This document shows positions 44,004 to 53,483 of a DNA stretch of 64,000 bases, piece by piece; position 1 is the stretch's first letter; every line of letters begins with the position of its first letter. The DNA lies in the NCBI GenBank assembly GCA_041396685.1, contig JAWKYD010000004.1:310001-374000 (forward strand), in the 5' to 3' direction. A program made the position numbers and the translations under genes. Source of the DNA: JAUIAI01 sp041396685. GTDB lineage: Bacteria > Pseudomonadota > Gammaproteobacteria > Burkholderiales > Burkholderiaceae_E. The notes under the pieces were generated by a model that made no database searches, was not told where the DNA came from, and saw only the letters and a program-made list of their open reading frames with translations.

Positions 44004-44019
44004 TGGCACGGTTTGTGCG
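44004..44019 (+). promoter_or_regulatory. sigma-54 promoter for crotonase-aldehyde dehydrogenase operon
   Basis: Plus strand TGGCACG-GTTT-GTGCG, with a perfect -24 block preceded by TTT. It ends 91 bases upstream of the crotonase start at 44111 and is divergent from the element at 43945. Confidence 0.78.
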
Positions 44020-44110
44020 GCGATGGCCTGGACGACGCCGCAGATCCGGCGGCCCTCCGACCGGACGGGGCCGATCGATCATCCGGCCCCCTGACCCAGA
44101 GGCTCGAATC

Positions 44111-44899
44111 ATGTCCGACGAACTCTTGCTCGAAGTCGAGAACGGTGTTGCCACGATCACGATCAATCGTGCAGAGAAGCGCAATGCCTTCACCGACGAG
44201 ATGGTCCGGCAATGGATCCGGTGGCTGGACGACTGCAACGCGCGCGACGAGATCAAGGTCATCGTGTTCACGGCCGTGGACAAAACCTTCTCGTCCGGAG
44301 GTGACACAGGCGGCCTCGCCGAGAAGGCGCAGCAAACCCCGTTGCAGGCCAAACAGCGGATGGTCGCGAATTCTCAGGCCCTGACCCGCAAGGTAGCGGA
44401 GATCGACAAACCGATCATTGCCGCGGTCAATGGCGCGGCCGTCGGCGGCGGCATGGATCTGGCGCTGATGTGCGACGTCCGGCTCGCCACCGCCTCGGCA
44501 CGCTTCGCCGAGACATACGCGAAGATGGGGCTCGTGCCAGGGGTCGGCGGTGCCTGGTTCCTGCCACGGCTGATCGGCACCGCGGCGGCACTCGACATGT
44601 TCTGGACCTCGCGCTGGGTCGATGCCGAGGAAGCCTTGCGCCTGGGTATCGTCAACCGGGTATTTCCGGATGATGAATTCCGTGCCGGCGTGAAAGCCTA
44701 CGCTGAATCGATCGCCAAAGCCGCCCCCCTGTCGATCCGTACGATCAAGCGACTCGTCTACCAGGGCATGTCGACCGACATGCCGACCCATCTCGACGCG
44801 CTGAGCTCGCATCTCGCCCTGATTCGGACGAGTAACGATCACCAGGAAGCGGCCGCCGCGGTCCGCGAAAAACGCCCGCCGAAGTTCACCGGTACCTGA
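44111..44899 (+). CDS. enoyl-CoA hydratase/isomerase family protein
   Basis: A 262-residue crotonase-fold protein. The oxyanion segment is FSSGGDTGGL near 60. The first catalytic position reads VGGGMDLALMCDVRL, Asp where hydratases have Glu; the second Glu is kept in FAETYAKMGLVPGVGG. The mixed pair suggests an isomerase or a hydratase with altered geometry. ATG at 44111 is the family-like start; the frame back to 43910 crosses the sigma-54 promoters. It is followed 48 bases later by an aldehyde dehydrogenase gene. Confidence 0.85.
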   Translation: MSDELLLEVENGVATITINRAEKRNAFTDEMVRQWIRWLDDCNARDEIKVIVFTAVDKTFSSGGDTGGLAEKAQQTPLQAKQRMVANSQALTRKVAEIDKPIIAAVNGAAVGGGMDLALMCDVRLATASARFAETYAKMGLVPGVGGAWFLPRLIGTAAALDMFWTSRWVDAEEALRLGIVNRVFPDDEFRAGVKAYAESIAKAAPLSIRTIKRLVYQGMSTDMPTHLDALSSHLALIRTSNDHQEAAAAVREKRPPKFTGT

Positions 44900-44947
44900 G
44901 CGCAGGCAGCTGATCATCCCGCCCGATCGAACGCCCGAGACGACTCG

Positions 44948-46363
44948 ATGAAACACTACGGACATTTCTACATCGCTGGCGAGTGGGTGGATTCGTTGGA
45001 TTCCACGCCGTTCGAACTCGTCAACCCGACCACCGAAGAGCCGTTCGCGACGGTCGCGCTCGGTTCCCCGGCCGATGTCGATCGAGCGGTGGTGGCCGCA
45101 CGGCGTGCCCTGCCGGCCTTTGCCGCTTCGTCGAAGCATGAACGCATGGCGCTGCTCGATCGGATCATCGCCGTCTATGCGACACGGCAGGCGGAACTCA
45201 TGGCCGCCCTCACCGAGGAAATGGGCGCACCGCGAACGCTCACCCAACAGACCGGCGCCGGCCTGGCCGCACTGAAGCAGGCGCGCGCCACGCTCGAGCA
45301 CTACGCATTCGAGACCCGCGAAGGCATCAACATCATCCAGCGCGAGGCGATCGGTGTCGCCGGGCTGATCACGCCGTGGAACTGGCCGGTCCAGTTGATT
45401 TGCAACAAACTCGCATCGGCCTTTGCCGCCGGCTGCCCGGTGGTTCTCAAGCCATCCGAGTTCACGCCGCTCAATGCGTTCGTGCTGGCCGATATCCTGC
45501 ACGAGGCCGGCGTTCCGAAGGGTGTGTTCAACCTGGTCAACGGCGACGGTCCGGGGGTCGGCGCGGCGATTGCCGCCCACGAGGGTATCGACATCGTGTC
45601 GTTCACCGGTTCCACCCGCGCAGGCATTCTGGTGGCCGAAGCGGCAGCGGCCTCGGTCAAACGGGTCACGCAGGAACTGGGCGGAAAGTCTGCCAACCTG
45701 ATCCTGCCCGACGGCGATCTGAAGGCCGCCGCCGAATACAACGTGACACGCGGCTATTCGAATTCCGGCCAGTCCTGCCATTCGCCGACCCGGATCCTCG
45801 TCCAGCATGACAGACTGGAAGAACTGCTCGGCCATCTCCAGGAGGGTATCGCGCAGCACATCCGGCTCGGCGATCCGACGGTCGAGTCCACGACCCACGG
45901 CCCGGTCGTCAACCGTGCCCAGTTCGAGCGCATACAGGGCTACATCCGCACCGCTATCGACGAAGGCGGCCGGCTGGTTTGCGGCGGGCCCGGTCGGCCC
46001 GACGGCCTGGCGCGCGGTTTCTTCGTCAAGCCAACGGTCTTCGTCGTGACCCCGGACATGACCATCGCCCGGGAAGAGATCTTCGGCACGGTCACCGCGG
46101 TAATGACCTATCGCACCGTCGACGAGGCGATCGAACTCGCCAACGGTACTTCGTACGGCCTGGGCGCCTATGTGTTCGGCCAGGACCGCGACCAGGCCCT
46201 GGCGGTGTGCCGCCAGATGAAGGCGGGCCGTGTCTTCTACAACGGCTGCGCGGCCAACACGTCGGCGCCGATGGGTGGTTACAAGAAATCCGGCAACGGC
46301 CGCGAGATGGGTACCTACGGCATGGAGGAGTACCTCGAGATCAAGGCGATCCTGGGCTTTTAG
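44948..46363 (+). CDS. NAD(P)-dependent aldehyde dehydrogenase
   Basis: A 471-residue aldehyde dehydrogenase with complete active site: Asn145 in TPWNWP, Glu243 in TQELGGKSAN and nucleophile Cys277 in SNSGQSCHSPTR. The cofactor loop is SFTGSTRAG near 218. The end of the protein (MGGYKKSGNGREMG) matches the family. It is in a two-gene operon with the crotonase-fold gene. It should oxidise an aldehyde released in the pathway to its acid. Confidence 0.92.
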   Translation: MKHYGHFYIAGEWVDSLDSTPFELVNPTTEEPFATVALGSPADVDRAVVAARRALPAFAASSKHERMALLDRIIAVYATRQAELMAALTEEMGAPRTLTQQTGAGLAALKQARATLEHYAFETREGINIIQREAIGVAGLITPWNWPVQLICNKLASAFAAGCPVVLKPSEFTPLNAFVLADILHEAGVPKGVFNLVNGDGPGVGAAIAAHEGIDIVSFTGSTRAGILVAEAAAASVKRVTQELGGKSANLILPDGDLKAAAEYNVTRGYSNSGQSCHSPTRILVQHDRLEELLGHLQEGIAQHIRLGDPTVESTTHGPVVNRAQFERIQGYIRTAIDEGGRLVCGGPGRPDGLARGFFVKPTVFVVTPDMTIAREEIFGTVTAVMTYRTVDEAIELANGTSYGLGAYVFGQDRDQALAVCRQMKAGRVFYNGCAANTSAPMGGYKKSGNGREMGTYGMEEYLEIKAILGF

Positions 46364-46457
46364 TGTCGTGAGTCCGTGAATCCGTGAGATCGCTCGCGCC
46401 CTGGCGAAATCCCTGATTCCGGGCCGAATTGCGCGCGCGATTTAGCGGTTCCAGTTG

Positions 46458-47306
46458 CTATTGCGCGGTTCCGGTTTCGGCATCGCGCAGGATCGACGGC
46501 ACGTCCGTGGCCCGCCGGGTCGCGAGATCGACGATCACGAGCGACTGATCGACGGCGGCCACGACCGGGCCGCCGAACTCGAACAGGCGGTGCCGCAGCA
46601 CGACGTATCTCGCGCCGCCCGATGCCACCCATACCTGACTGCCAAGCCGGGTGCCGGCGGGCACCCGGCCGAACCGGGTGAACTTCGTTTCGACCCCCAT
46701 GCGGGTCAGCCCGTGGGCTTTCATGAAGTCCGGATCGAATCCGATCCCGTGCAGCAGGAAATTGGTGGCCGCGGCGACCCGGCCCATCAGGCAGTCGATC
46801 GCGATCGATCCCGTGTGGTCCAGCTCGTGCGGCTGCACGAAGCCGTGCTCGATGACCTGCGCGTCGCCGGCCGCAGCGACCGCCGCCATTGCATGAGGCC
46901 GGCCGTCGACACCCCGCGGCAGGGCCGGGCGAACCGCGTCGGCGCTCACCCGCGGCAGTACGTCGGTGACCAGGCCGGGCTGCAGCAATGCGGTGGCCGA
47001 CAACCGGCCGCCGGACGACAGCAGGTGCACCATCGCCCCGGCATGATCGCCGTCGGCCAGCACTGCGGAGCGCACCTCCACGGCCGCGGTCAGCAATAAC
47101 TCGCGGTGATATCTGGTGTGCTGGGCGAGCCCGCCTTCCGTCGCCAGGGCCGTCCCCGCGATGCCCGCCACGACATGGCTTGCCTGGTCGAAGCAGCGCA
47201 TGTAGTTGCGAACATTCCAGTGGTCGTTGTGATCACACTGCCACGCCTCGACGCGCGCATGAAAGGTGGGCCGCCCCAGCGAACAGATGTCCGCATCGGC
47301 GCTCAT
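46458..47306 (-). CDS. tandem hotdog-fold acyl-CoA thioesterase-like protein
   Basis: A 282-residue protein with two hotdog domains. The first begins RVEAWQCDHNDHWNVRNYMRCF, the 4HBT-type active-site helix in which Asp/Asn and His line the thioester site. The second, around VETKFTRFGRVPAGTRLGSQVWV, lacks those residues and is probably structural. Its ATG at 47306 overlaps the rpoN stop (ATGA), so it is translated with the sigma factor. The frame to 47681 is rpoN antisense frame and not coding. A thioesterase could tune acyl-CoA levels sensed by the regulon, but that is inference. Confidence 0.7.
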   Translation of the reverse strand: MSADADICSLGRPTFHARVEAWQCDHNDHWNVRNYMRCFDQASHVVAGIAGTALATEGGLAQHTRYHRELLLTAAVEVRSAVLADGDHAGAMVHLLSSGGRLSATALLQPGLVTDVLPRVSADAVRPALPRGVDGRPHAMAAVAAAGDAQVIEHGFVQPHELDHTGSIAIDCLMGRVAAATNFLLHGIGFDPDFMKAHGLTRMGVETKFTRFGRVPAGTRLGSQVWVASGGARYVVLRHRLFEFGGPVVAAVDQSLVIVDLATRRATDVPSILRDAETGTAQ

Positions 47307-48748
47307 GCGGCCAGCGCCTGAGCCTCGAGCCTCGCGGCGCGGGCCTGGCGCTTGCGCATCGCCGATGACGGGATCCCAAGCATCTCGCGGTACTTGGCCA
47401 CCGTGCGCCGTGCGATATCGATGCCGGAATCCTTCAGGCTGACCATGATTGCGTCGTCGGACTGCACCTCGCCGTCCGACTCCGCCGCGATCAGGTCGCG
47501 GATCCTCATGCGGATGGTCTGGGCCGAATAGTCGTCGTCGCCCTCGGTCGACGTGATCGCATTCGAAAAGAAATGCTTGAGCTCGAACAGCCCGCGATTG
47601 GTCATGATGTACTTGCCGGAGATCGCCCGGCAAACGGTGGACCGATGCATACCAAGGGTCTGCGCGACGTCGCCCTGGCACAAAGGCCGCATATGCCCGG
47701 CGCCGTGCGTGAAGAACGCCTTCTGACGTTTGACGATCTCGGTCGCGACTCTGAGTAGCGTCTTCGAGCGTTGATCGAGGTTGCGCGCCAACATGTTCGC
47801 GTCCTTCATGCAGTCGGTCACGAATCGCACCTCGATCTCGTCGGTCGAGAGTGCACGCATCTCGGCGTAGTAGTCCCGATTGACCAGCACCCTCGGGAGG
47901 AAGGACGCATTCAGCTCGACATGAAGGCTGCCGTCATCACGGATTTCGAGCGTCACGTCGGGTATGGCCATCACGACCGGTTCGGCATCGAACTGCCGGC
48001 CGGGTCGTGGATCCAGCTTGCGGATCTCACGAATCATGGACGCGATCGTGGCCTTGTCGACCCCACAGGCCCGGGCAAGTGCCGGCAGTTCATAGCGCGA
48101 CAGCAGTTCGATGTTCTCCAGCAGCAACGCCATGGCCGAACTCAACAGATTTTTCTCGGCCAGCTGCAGTCGCAGACACTCCCCGACATTGCGCGCCCCG
48201 ATTCCGGCTGGCTCGAAGCGATGAACCGTCTGAAGCACTGCTTCGACGCGCGCCGGATCGACGCCGAGAACATCCGCCACGTCGCCGAGATCACGACGCA
48301 GATAACCATCGGGCTCGATCGATTCGACCAATTCGGTGGCGATCATGCGGTCGACGCGATCCAGTCCGCACAGACCGACCTGGGCAAGCAAATGCTCCCT
48401 CAGCGACACGGACGCGAAACAGGTTTGGTCGACGCCGGGCAACTCGGCACCGACAGTGCCGGGTTGGCCCCATGACGCCTGCGAGCGCGCCACCGCGGCC
48501 ATGCCAGAGCCGGATTCGCAGGCTTGTGGTGAAGCTGCGGACGCCGGCTGGGCGGGTCGGGCCGCTGCCTCCTCGCCGCCGATCTCCGGTATCAGTACTT
48601 CGATCAGAGGATTCCGCTCCTCCTGCTCTCTCAGAAAGTCGCAGAGTTCCTCATGCCCGAACTTGAGCAGGTTGATCGACTGTATGGCGCGATGCGTGAT
48701 CGTTGCGAATTGCTTCGCCTGCGCACCGATATGCGGCCTGAGTTCCAT
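47303..48748 (-). CDS. rpoN: RNA polymerase sigma-54 factor, divergent paralogue
   Basis: A 481-residue sigma-54. The DNA-binding RpoN box ARRTVAKYRE is intact at about 446-455, followed by IPSSAMRKR; an HTH lies around LGMHRSTVCRAISGKY. Region I (residues 1-50), which receives the activator, is unlike housekeeping RpoN: MELRPHIGAQAKQFATITHR replaces the usual glutamine- and leucine-rich repeat, though NPLIE at its end is kept. A GGAGAGGAGGAG tract precedes ATG 48748; the frame to 48889 crosses the promoter. The usual rpoN neighbours (lptB, hpf, ptsN) are absent; instead it lies beside a sigma-54 activator, so it is probably a second, specialised copy. Confidence 0.93.
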   Translation of the reverse strand: MELRPHIGAQAKQFATITHRAIQSINLLKFGHEELCDFLREQEERNPLIEVLIPEIGGEEAAARPAQPASAASPQACESGSGMAAVARSQASWGQPGTVGAELPGVDQTCFASVSLREHLLAQVGLCGLDRVDRMIATELVESIEPDGYLRRDLGDVADVLGVDPARVEAVLQTVHRFEPAGIGARNVGECLRLQLAEKNLLSSAMALLLENIELLSRYELPALARACGVDKATIASMIREIRKLDPRPGRQFDAEPVVMAIPDVTLEIRDDGSLHVELNASFLPRVLVNRDYYAEMRALSTDEIEVRFVTDCMKDANMLARNLDQRSKTLLRVATEIVKRQKAFFTHGAGHMRPLCQGDVAQTLGMHRSTVCRAISGKYIMTNRGLFELKHFFSNAITSTEGDDDYSAQTIRMRIRDLIAAESDGEVQSDDAIMVSLKDSGIDIARRTVAKYREMLGIPSSAMRKRQARAARLEAQALAA

Positions 48749-48819
48749 GTCTCCTCCTCTCCAGGGCTTGCGCGAGAAACCCATCCCACTCGATGGATTC
48801 GCGCCGCCCGAGCCGACAA

Positions 48820-48835
48820 AAGCAACAGTCGTGCC
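48820..48835 (-). promoter_or_regulatory. sigma-54 promoter in front of rpoN
   Basis: Minus strand TGGCACG-ACTG-TTGCT, a perfect sigma-54 consensus, 71 bases upstream of the rpoN start. It implies the sigma factor is expressed by itself, or by a housekeeping sigma-54, giving positive feedback. Confidence 0.85.
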
Positions 48836-48902
48836 AGCAACTGCGAGGCCCGATGCAAGCGCCTCGTGCCGTGCCTCAGGGGGCTTCAACCGCCAACCAA
48901 TC

Positions 48903-48930
48903 TTGACTGCGTGTGTTCGGTGCGTACACT
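48903..48930 (+). promoter_or_regulatory. sigma-70 type promoter for the sigma-54 activator gene
   Basis: TTGACT (48903-48908) and TACACT (48925-48930) with a 16-base spacer. The predicted start point leaves a leader of about 50 bases before the GTG at 48986. The activator thus appears to be made independently of sigma-54. Confidence 0.55.
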
Positions 48931-48985
48931 ACCGCCGACCAAGTGATCCGATCGGGTACACACCCAAGGGTCAGAGGAGACACCG

Positions 48986-50638
<1,653 letters not shown>

Positions 50639-50687
50639 TTGCGACCGGTAATACGACCGCTTGGCAACGGCCCGGCCCGGACACGGC

Positions 50688-50918
50688 TCAGAAGCGTTCG
50701 TAGCCAGGTTTCTTGTAGATCAGGCTGGGAGACCCGGCGATCTCCGGGTCGTAGACCTTTTCGGTCCATTCGTCGGGATCGACGTCTTCGATCGCGACCG
50801 AGATCGAACTTTCCGAGGCGCCGATCGAGTTCATCACCGCCAGCGCGATGCGGTCAGCAAGGCGCTTCTTGTCTTGCTCACTGCGGCCGGTAAACAACTT
50901 CACATTGATATGCGGCAT
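50688..50918 (-). CDS. 4-oxalocrotonate tautomerase family protein
   Basis: A 76-residue tautomerase. Met1 is followed by Pro, the catalytic base once Met is removed (MPHINVKLFTGRSEQDKK). The pattern KKRLADRIALAVMNSIG and a late KKPGYERF fit the DmpI/PptA-type group. It isomerises enol and keto acids or promotes related proton transfers. A GAGGGG binding site precedes the ATG. It has its own sigma-54 element upstream and is the last gene of the minus-strand group beginning at 54956. Confidence 0.88.
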   Translation of the reverse strand: MPHINVKLFTGRSEQDKKRLADRIALAVMNSIGASESSISVAIEDVDPDEWTEKVYDPEIAGSPSLIYKKPGYERF

Positions 50919-50961
50919 GGATCACCCCTCGAACGCGTTGGCTCGGCACACGCACTTGCTG

Positions 50962-50977
50962 CGCACTTTCCATGCCA
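50962..50977 (-). promoter_or_regulatory. sigma-54 promoter for the tautomerase gene
   Basis: Minus strand TGGCATG-GAAA-GTGCG, 43 bases upstream of the tautomerase start. The invariant GG and GC are correctly spaced. Confidence 0.72.
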
Positions 50978-51071
50978 ATGGCCTGTCGAAGGGCTTGTTC
51001 GGTACCGCACGGTCGAACATTGGCGAAGAGGCGGTCGATAACGGTCGCGCTCCGACGACGGGCGTCCGGCG

Positions 51072-51404
51072 TCATCGGCCTCCAGGGTCGACCTTCGACG
51101 CCTGATCCGCGCGAAAGACCGCCAACCCCGCCTTGGCGGAACTGACCCCGCATGGCCAGCCCGCGTAGAACGCGAGTTGAACGACAAGACCGCGCAGCTC
51201 GTCGGGTGTCACCCCGTTTTCGACCGCTTTGCCCATGTGGAACTCGAGTTCGGCGTTCTTGCCCAGCGCCCCCAGAATGGCGCATGTGACCAGGCAGCGG
51301 TCACGCGAGCTCAGCTCGGGCTGCTTCCAGACGTCCTGGTAGAGAACGTCTTTGCGCAGGCGCGCGAGTTGCGGCACAGCCGCATAATGATCGGGTTCTT
51401 GCAT
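51072..51404 (-). CDS. carboxymuconolactone decarboxylase family protein
   Basis: A 110-residue all-helical protein of the CMD family. The conserved core reads LSSRDRCLVTCAILGALGKNAELEFHMGKAVENGVTPDEL, then QLAFYAGWPCG, where PcaC-type enzymes have their His and the Gly/Pro turn. True 4-carboxymuconolactone decarboxylase is about 20 residues longer. ATG at 51404 has AGGAG 6 bases upstream; the frame to 51989 reads through the next gene. With the nearby tautomerase it hints at a ring-cleavage product pathway. Confidence 0.85.
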   Translation of the reverse strand: MQEPDHYAAVPQLARLRKDVLYQDVWKQPELSSRDRCLVTCAILGALGKNAELEFHMGKAVENGVTPDELRGLVVQLAFYAGWPCGVSSAKAGLAVFRADQASKVDPGGR

Positions 51405-51487
51405 AGCGGGCTCCTGAGAGAGGCGGCCGGTCGGGCCGCAGTTGGGTGGCGAAGCGCGATGATCGCCCACCGATTCCACGGGGTTGG

Positions 51488-52408
51488 TTACACAGGCTCG
51501 ACCACCACCGGCAACGATCGACGCGCGCGCTCCCACCAAAGAATCATGGCTCCGGCGAAGATCACGATCGCGCCGCCGATGAGTGTGTGCAGATCGGGCA
51601 CATCGCCGAACACGACGAAACCAAGCCCGATCGCGAAGAGCAGCGACGAATACTCGAACGGCGCGGTGGTCGAAACCGGCGCCACCCGCAGCGCCTCCGA
51701 CATTGCGATCAGCGAGGCCGAACCCAGCAGGCCGGCGACGGCGAGCAGACCGATCTGCTCCAGCGAGGGAACCACCCAGCCGAAGGGCATCGTCAGGGAC
51801 AGAAACGCACAGGCGAGAAAGCTGAACCAGAGCACGATCGTGACCGAGGACTCCGTTCGCACCAGGCGACTGCACAAGATGATGTTGGATGCATAAACGG
51901 CTGCCCCGGCAAGGGCCGCAGCGGCACCCACGAGCTCGGCATGCGACAGGATCGCCGCCGAGCCGCCGAGCATGGTGAGCTTTGGCCACGTGATGATCAT
52001 CGCCCCCGCGAAACCGAGCGCTACGGCCGTCCAGCGAAACAGGCCCACCGGCTCGCTCAACAGCACGGCCGACAGCGCGACGACGAACAGCGGCTGGGTG
52101 TACTGCAGCGTCACGGCCTCCGGCAGGGGCAGCGATCTGACGGCCAGGAAGGTCAGCCCCATGGTCAGTAGAGACAGTACCGCGCGGGCGAGATGGCCCT
52201 GCGGTTTGCGGGTGCGCATCGACTGGCGAAGCCGGCCCCGCATGAGCAGATAGACCACGACGGGCAAGGCCGCGAACAGGGAACGAAAGAACATCAGCTC
52301 GAACAGCGGCAGGCCTTGAACCGACTTGATCACCGCGAGCATCAACGTGACCAGTAGCGCGTTCAGCACCTTGTAGGCTATGCCGAGTAGCGGGTGGCTA
52401 GCCACCAT
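51488..52408 (-). CDS. EamA/DMT-superfamily permease
   Basis: A 306-residue inner-membrane protein with about ten hydrophobic helices arranged as two EamA repeats (about 10-150 and 160-295). Each repeat ends with the usual LGxAGAMII-like helix. Members export or import small metabolites and amino acids. It lies between a hydroxyacid dehydrogenase and a CMD gene on the same strand and may move the substrate or an intermediate of that pathway. No specificity can be read. Confidence 0.87.
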   Translation of the reverse strand: MVASHPLLGIAYKVLNALLVTLMLAVIKSVQGLPLFELMFFRSLFAALPVVVYLLMRGRLRQSMRTRKPQGHLARAVLSLLTMGLTFLAVRSLPLPEAVTLQYTQPLFVVALSAVLLSEPVGLFRWTAVALGFAGAMIITWPKLTMLGGSAAILSHAELVGAAAALAGAAVYASNIILCSRLVRTESSVTIVLWFSFLACAFLSLTMPFGWVVPSLEQIGLLAVAGLLGSASLIAMSEALRVAPVSTTAPFEYSSLLFAIGLGFVVFGDVPDLHTLIGGAIVIFAGAMILWWERARRSLPVVVEPV

Positions 52409-52494
52409 GGCAAACGACCCACGACGGGGTCCGGTGGTTTCTGGCGATGTGACGAGGCGTCATCGGCGGCGGCAGGAGGCTGTCGACGTGACGA

Positions 52495-53424
52495 CTACGT
52501 CCGGCCCACCACCTGCTTGAGCTCGTCCGGCGACACCTTGATCGCGGCGATACCGGCCCGCTCCTGCTTCAAAAGCAACGCCGACTGGGCATCACGCCGG
52601 CCCCAGCCCCGGTTCACGGCTTCGGTGAGATCATCGAGCATCGCGTTCGCCAACGGCGCGGGCGCATCGACCATGCGCGCGAGTTCGACACCCAGGCTCA
52701 CGTCCTTGTGCAAGAGTTCCAATGCAAAGGTGGGCGGATCGAGATTGTCGACCAGCCAACGCGACTGGACATGATCGAACGCCCGGATTCGGCCCATGGC
52801 ACCCGAGCGAATCGCCTCGTAGAGTTCGAGCGGGTCCATGCCGGCCTTGACGCCCACGGTCATCATTTCGGCCACCGCGTGGTTGATGGTCGCGGACATG
52901 GTGTTGTGCACGAGCTTGGAGATCGTGCCGGCGCCGATCGCACCCACGTAGCGCGCACGATCGGCCATGTGCCGCAATACCGGCTCGGCCGATTCGAAGA
53001 CTGCTCGGTCGCCGCCGATCCAGATCGCCAGCTTTCCACTGGCCGCCCCGGCCGGCCCTCCGCTCACGGGGGCATCGAAGAAGTGCACCCTGATCTCGGC
53101 GAGCCGTGCATGAATGGCGCGCACGACCGCCAGAGAATTGGTCGAGAGATCGAACCAGACGCACCCCTCGTTGAAGCCCGCCGCCAATCCGTGCGCACCC
53201 TGCATGACCGCTTCGACATCCGCCGGCCGCGGCAGGGAGGTGAAGACGATGTCCGAGGATGCAGCCACCTGCGCTGGTGTTTCCGCCCAGGTGGCGCCCT
53301 GCTCCAGCAGGGGTGCGGCGGACGCCGGACGCAGATCATGCACGACCAGTGGGTTACCCGATCCCAGCAGATTCGCAGCCATGCCGCGCCCCATCAGACC
53401 CAAGCCAATGAAACCGATCTTCAA
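52495..53424 (-). CDS. 3-hydroxyisobutyrate dehydrogenase-like oxidoreductase
   Basis: A 309-residue beta-hydroxyacid dehydrogenase. GFIGLGLMGRGMAANLL at the N-terminus, FDAPVSGGPAGAASGKL near 118 and catalytic Lys in GAGTISKLVHNTMSA near 170 are intact. It follows the aldehyde dehydrogenase gene by 59 bases, the classical pairing of hydroxyacid and semialdehyde oxidation in valine-type catabolism, but the aldehyde dehydrogenase here is not of the CoA-acylating methylmalonate-semialdehyde type. Confidence 0.88.
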   Translation of the reverse strand: MKIGFIGLGLMGRGMAANLLGSGNPLVVHDLRPASAAPLLEQGATWAETPAQVAASSDIVFTSLPRPADVEAVMQGAHGLAAGFNEGCVWFDLSTNSLAVVRAIHARLAEIRVHFFDAPVSGGPAGAASGKLAIWIGGDRAVFESAEPVLRHMADRARYVGAIGAGTISKLVHNTMSATINHAVAEMMTVGVKAGMDPLELYEAIRSGAMGRIRAFDHVQSRWLVDNLDPPTFALELLHKDVSLGVELARMVDAPAPLANAMLDDLTEAVNRGWGRRDAQSALLLKQERAGIAAIKVSPDELKQVVGRT

Positions 53425-53483
53425 GTTCGCCGCTCCGGCAATGACATCAGTTCAAACAGGAACATACGTTCGCCCACCATCGC

